DNA from: CAZXBB01 sp964638815
Lineage (GTDB): Bacteria > Planctomycetota > Phycisphaerae > Phycisphaerales > SM1A02
Length of the DNA stretch: 6,415 nt
NCBI GenBank assembly: GCA_964638815.1
Contig: CAZXBB010000101.1
Span: 1-6,415, forward strand
Direction: 5' to 3'
Shown here: positions 6,304 to 6,415 of the stretch, in pieces
How positions within the stretch are numbered: position 1 is the stretch's first letter
Layout: each line of letters opens with the position of its first letter
Made by a program: the position numbers and the translations under genes
Notes under the pieces: generated by a model
The model's database searches: none
The model's input: only the letters and a program-made list of their open reading frames with translations
What the model was told of the DNA's origin: nothing

Positions 6304-6362
6304 GGGGTCCTGGGCCGGGGGCCGGGGGGCGGGGGGCGGTGGGGCCGGGGGGCCGGGGGGGG
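6304..6362 (+). repeat. G-rich tract with many G-runs (potential G-quadruplex)
   Basis: The plus strand carries runs of 3 to 8 G separated by 1-4 nt: 6304-6307, 6312-6314, 6317-6321, 6324-6329, 6331-6336, 6341-6344, 6347-6352 and 6355-6362. This far exceeds the minimum of four runs of three for a G-quadruplex. The Gs lie on the template strand immediately upstream of, and overlapping, the leader of the isomerase gene, so any mRNA leader would be C-rich. The tract may also be a slippage-prone sequence, and assembly error in the run lengths is possible. Confidence 0.75.
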
Positions 6363-6384
6363 TCGAGCTGGCGGCTGGCGCGGC

Positions 6385-6415
6385 ACGGGTCGGCCGAACG
6401 GGTCGGCCGGACGGG
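6385..6415. repeat. 13-bp tandem repeat, cut by the window end
   Basis: The unit ACGGGTCGGCCGN occurs at 6385-6397 and 6398-6410 (differing only in the last base), and a third copy begins with ACGGG at 6411-6415, where the window stops. The number of copies beyond the edge is unknown. It lies upstream of the isomerase gene in a non-coding stretch. Confidence 0.65.

Noticed and set aside
6300..6386. 29-residue N-terminal extension of the isomerase
   Set aside because: It is a Pro/Arg-rich translation of the G-rich tract and would bury the Tat signal; the ATG at 6299 places the RR motif correctly.

Overview
This is a GC-rich bacterial window, clearly chromosomal in style. A Tat-exported hydroxypyruvate-isomerase-like TIM barrel, an ECF sigma/FecR pair of the 'DYLW' type, and a RAYT-type transposase relic beginning MPIARSVLVD together suggest an Acidobacteria-like organism. 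Planctomycetes (Phycisphaerae) are the main alternative. This placement is inferred from protein style and was not tested by a search.

Layout. (1) Positions 1-66 hold two facing REP-like hairpins. They are followed at 80-412 by the broken 5' part of a REP-associated HUH/Y1 transposase gene, readable only by switching frame twice. (2) Positions 413-752 are a gene-poor spacer in which I can support no gene. A possible TACAAT -10 box lies just before the next gene. (3) Positions 753-2975 (+) encode a 740-residue protein that joins a CPA-type Na+/H+ antiporter membrane domain, an RCK/TrkA-N-like domain and a C-terminal PTS EIIA type-2 domain with the phospho-histidine motif. (4) A 32-bp convergent gap carries a 7-bp-stem hairpin. 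(5) Positions 3008-5285 (-) hold a tight three-gene operon, read right to left: a small secreted protein of unknown function, an ECF sigma factor and a membrane-anchored FecR-domain protein (putative anti-sigma factor). The stop/start overlaps TGATG and ATGA join the three. (6) Positions 5370-6299 (-) encode the Tat-signal sugar isomerase/epimerase-like protein. (7) The right edge (6300-6415) holds a very G-rich tract and a 13-bp tandem repeat cut by the window end.

Working together. The four minus-strand genes are co-directional, and the 84-bp gap after the isomerase leaves room for a promoter of the sigma operon or for read-through. The sigma/FecR pair is probably a cell-surface signalling module. 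The secreted protein encoded first is a candidate for its sensor partner or for a co-regulated envelope protein. The antiporter is transcribed convergently and is probably functionally separate: ion and pH homeostasis with nucleotide and phosphorylation input. No known defence system, CRISPR array, tRNA or rRNA was seen. The least ordinary items are the antiporter-RCK-EIIA fusion, the secreted protein in the ECF operon, and the REP/RAYT relic.
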